From IMG/VR virus record IMGVR_UViG_3300030116_004479, positions 1-21,889 of that record: a stretch of 21,889 bases of DNA; one strand, given 5' to 3'. Under the pieces are notes generated by a model. The model ran no database searches and was not told where the DNA came from. It saw only the letters and a list, made by a program, of their open reading frames with translations. How positions within the stretch are numbered: position 1 is the first letter of the stretch; every line of letters begins with the position of its first letter. The translations under genes and the position numbers were made by a program. Shown piece after piece: positions 20,077 to 21,889 of this stretch. Source of the DNA: a virus.

Positions 20077-21889
20077 GTATGAAAGAACAAATCCTATCAA
20101 TTGCAATGCAAGATCCCCGTTTCCAAGAAACGATTACGGTTATTCAAGAACAATTATCTGGTACCAATATGGTAGCTGAGGATCTCACTGAAGCCATACA
20201 AATGCTTGAGTATGTATTACAGAACCCAGAAGTGTACCCAGAAGTCCGTATGGCGGCTATAAAAGACGGTTTGATAGATGAGGGTATGTTCCCCCCACAA
20301 TTTGATGAAGTGCTCATTATAAGCCTTCTAGTGGTCTTGTATGGGATGCAAGACAGATTAGCACAACAAGGTTATGCACGGGGTGGACTTGCAGTATCCG
20401 GTAAACAGTTGGCTCGTATGGGTCAAGGTGGTGACCGACAGTTGGCTCACATCAATGATCGTGAGGCCGAGGTGCTCCGTAGGATGGGCGGTCAAGGAAC
20501 AGTCAACCCAAACACCGGACTACGAGAATACAAAGGTCTTAAAAATATTATCAAGACAGCTTTGCCCATCGCTTTAAGCGTTGTCGCTCCCGGTCTCGGA
20601 ACAGCAATTGGTTCGGCTATCGGATTAAGCGGAACAGCGGCAAGCATTGCGGGGGGTGCCATACTCGGTGGTGGTACATCCTTTTTGACAGGTGGAGATC
20701 CAATCCTCGGTGCTGTGACAGGTGGTTTAGGTGGATTTGCCCCAGTAATTGGTGAAGGTATAAGTGCAATTGCACCCAGTCTTGATCCAAGTATTGTCAC
20801 TGGACTTAGTGGTGGTGTTACAGGGGCATTAGGGCAAACCCTTGCTGGTGGAGATCCATTAACTGGATTTGCTACTGGAGCAATTGGCAGTATGTTGCGT
20901 CCTGAAATAACTAATATGACACGAAGAGCTGGTGAAGTGGTAGTTGACAGTATGAAAAGTGGTATGCCAGCTATAACGACAGAGTCAGGTGCTCCAATCC
21001 CACAAACGGTTAAACCAACTTACAATGCATCAGATCTGGTTTCTGACATGGATGCGGTTAGCTTCGATCCGCAACCAGTGACGGAAGACTTTAAATTTGA
21101 TTATGTGTCAAATTTACCTCCACCAGAGTTAGCCTCTCAAGAGACAAACCCCATGAAAACAGGTGCAATAGACGCTTTTATGAACAAATTAGCTGCAAAA
21201 GAAATGGCTGGGGCGGTAAGTGATAATCCTATGCTTGGGGCAGATTTCGCCACAAATATAGCGGAATTAAATACTGTCACACCTCCCGTGAGAGGCGAAG
21301 GTATGGACTTTTCAGTTGATATAGAAAAATTAGGTCAGGTGTCACAACCTCAACAAGGAGAAGGTATATTTGCCGGAATTAGAAATATGATACCTGAGTC
21401 GATAGCTGAACTATTGCCTGAATCAACCGCAGGTCAACTGCTATTAGGGGGAGCTTTAGCTTCGACATTACTCGGTGGACTTGGTGAAGCAGATCAACTA
21501 GCAATTCAACAAGCTGAGTCTAGTGGGATATTTGATCGTCCAATTAATAACTTTGATTTTGTAAAAATACGAACAGAGGCAAATAAACGTGGAATGTCGA
21601 TGTCAGATTTCTTAAACAGTTCATTTTTTCTAAGCGATCAAAGTAACTACTATACGCCAACTAACGCAGCGAGAGGTGGGATAATGGACGCTCCTGGTTA
21701 CGTCAGTGGTCCGGGCAATGGTAGGGATGATGTCATAAACGCTAGGTTGTCTGATGGAGAATATGTTATAGATGCAGAGTCTGTATCAATGTTAGGAGAC
21801 GGAAGTAACGCTGCAGGGGCGAAAATGTTAGACGATATGCGTAAGAAACTTAGAATGCATAAGGGTAAAGTTTTAGCAAAAGGTAGATT
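20073..21889 (+). CDS. Probable ejection/internal virion protein, N-terminal 605 residues (partial)
   Basis: The frame opens at ATG 20073 (ATGA overlap with the GNAT-like gene) and is still open at the window end. An N-terminal helical region (1-100) leads to ARGGLAVSGKQLARMGQGGD and then AHINDREAEVLRRMGGQGTV (125-144). Residues 160-275 are rich in Gly, Ala, Ile and Leu (LPIALSVVAPGLGTAIGSAI, GGAILGGGTSFLTGG), a glycine-zipper type stretch that could insert into membranes. After a long polar linker, residues 533-605 carry ARGGIMDAPGYVSGPGNG, DDVINARLSDGEYVIDAESV and MLDDMRKKLRMHKGK. This C-terminal motif is common in marine phage virion proteins. By analogy to P22 gp7/gp16/gp20 it likely helps DNA cross the cell envelope. 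The stop is probably close, since that motif usually lies at the end of the protein. Confidence 0.75.
   Translation, partial: MSMKEQILSIAMQDPRFQETITVIQEQLSGTNMVAEDLTEAIQMLEYVLQNPEVYPEVRMAAIKDGLIDEGMFPPQFDEVLIISLLVVLYGMQDRLAQQGYARGGLAVSGKQLARMGQGGDRQLAHINDREAEVLRRMGGQGTVNPNTGLREYKGLKNIIKTALPIALSVVAPGLGTAIGSAIGLSGTAASIAGGAILGGGTSFLTGGDPILGAVTGGLGGFAPVIGEGISAIAPSLDPSIVTGLSGGVTGALGQTLAGGDPLTGFATGAIGSMLRPEITNMTRRAGEVVVDSMKSGMPAITTESGAPIPQTVKPTYNASDLVSDMDAVSFDPQPVTEDFKFDYVSNLPPPELASQETNPMKTGAIDAFMNKLAAKEMAGAVSDNPMLGADFATNIAELNTVTPPVRGEGMDFSVDIEKLGQVSQPQQGEGIFAGIRNMIPESIAELLPESTAGQLLLGGALASTLLGGLGEADQLAIQQAESSGIFDRPINNFDFVKIRTEANKRGMSMSDFLNSSFFLSDQSNYYTPTNAARGGIMDAPGYVSGPGNGRDDVINARLSDGEYVIDAESVSMLGDGSNAAGAKMLDDMRKKLRMHKGKVLAKGR

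Noticed and set aside
1-21889. CRISPR array, tRNA genes, insertion sequence or integrase/attachment site
   Set aside because: I looked for spaced identical repeats, cloverleaf-type stretches, transposase motifs and integrase genes and found none. The gaps are all shorter than about 125 bases.

Overview
The window is one strand-consistent stretch of a tailed double-stranded DNA phage genome: the late structural region, from just upstream of the major capsid gene to the first ejection-type protein. All 23 genes I support are on the + strand and are packed head to tail. Most junctions are ATGA or TAATG overlaps or gaps of a few bases, and there is no gene-free stretch longer than about 125 bases. 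I see no tape measure, tail tube or sheath gene, but there are P22/T7-style connector and tail-hub proteins. This suggests a podovirus-like short-tailed phage. Several proteins resemble families I know from marine phages and viral metagenomes (the beta-rich fibre proteins, the Lys/Gly/Met-rich basic protein, the GNAT-like protein, the ejection-protein C-terminus), so a marine bacterial host is likely. Host and lineage are inferences from family recognition, not something the DNA states.

Layout. Positions 1-2442 are the capsid end: the tail of an unknown protein, a conserved unknown, a probable capsid-associated protein, and the Mu gpT-like HK97-fold major capsid protein. A strong intrinsic terminator follows the capsid gene at 2449-2485. 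Positions 2565-4702 hold two virion-type beta proteins, the second carrying a C-terminal cupredoxin-like domain with a full set of candidate copper ligands, and then two very basic small proteins that look DNA-binding. Positions 4759-6071 hold a connector-like protein with an inserted beta domain and a small cysteine-pair protein.

Positions 6072-15711 (about 9.6 kb, nearly half the window) form a large fibre or adhesin cassette. It contains one long fibre-like protein, three short fibre or decoration pieces, and three tandem paralogues (498, 758 and 861 aa) built from beta-propeller repeats. I count 7 blades in the first, 7+5 in the second and 7+7 in the third. A small protein with an acidic Ser/Glu tail ends the cassette. 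Positions 15722-19394 return to the tail body: a second connector-like protein, a conserved tail-fibre-like protein, and a large tail-hub protein with an inserted Ig-like domain. Positions 19394-21889 hold a small conserved protein, a GNAT-like acetyltransferase and the start of a glycine-rich membrane-active ejection-type protein that runs off the window.

How the genes fit together: the capsid shell is built first, with the terminator probably setting a higher dose of capsid message. Basic proteins may help pack or deliver DNA. Two connector-type rings and the hub would form the short tail, and the fibre cassette would provide receptor contact. The most unusual content is the expanding propeller paralogue series, the cupredoxin fused to a virion protein, and the extra beta domains inserted into connector and hub.
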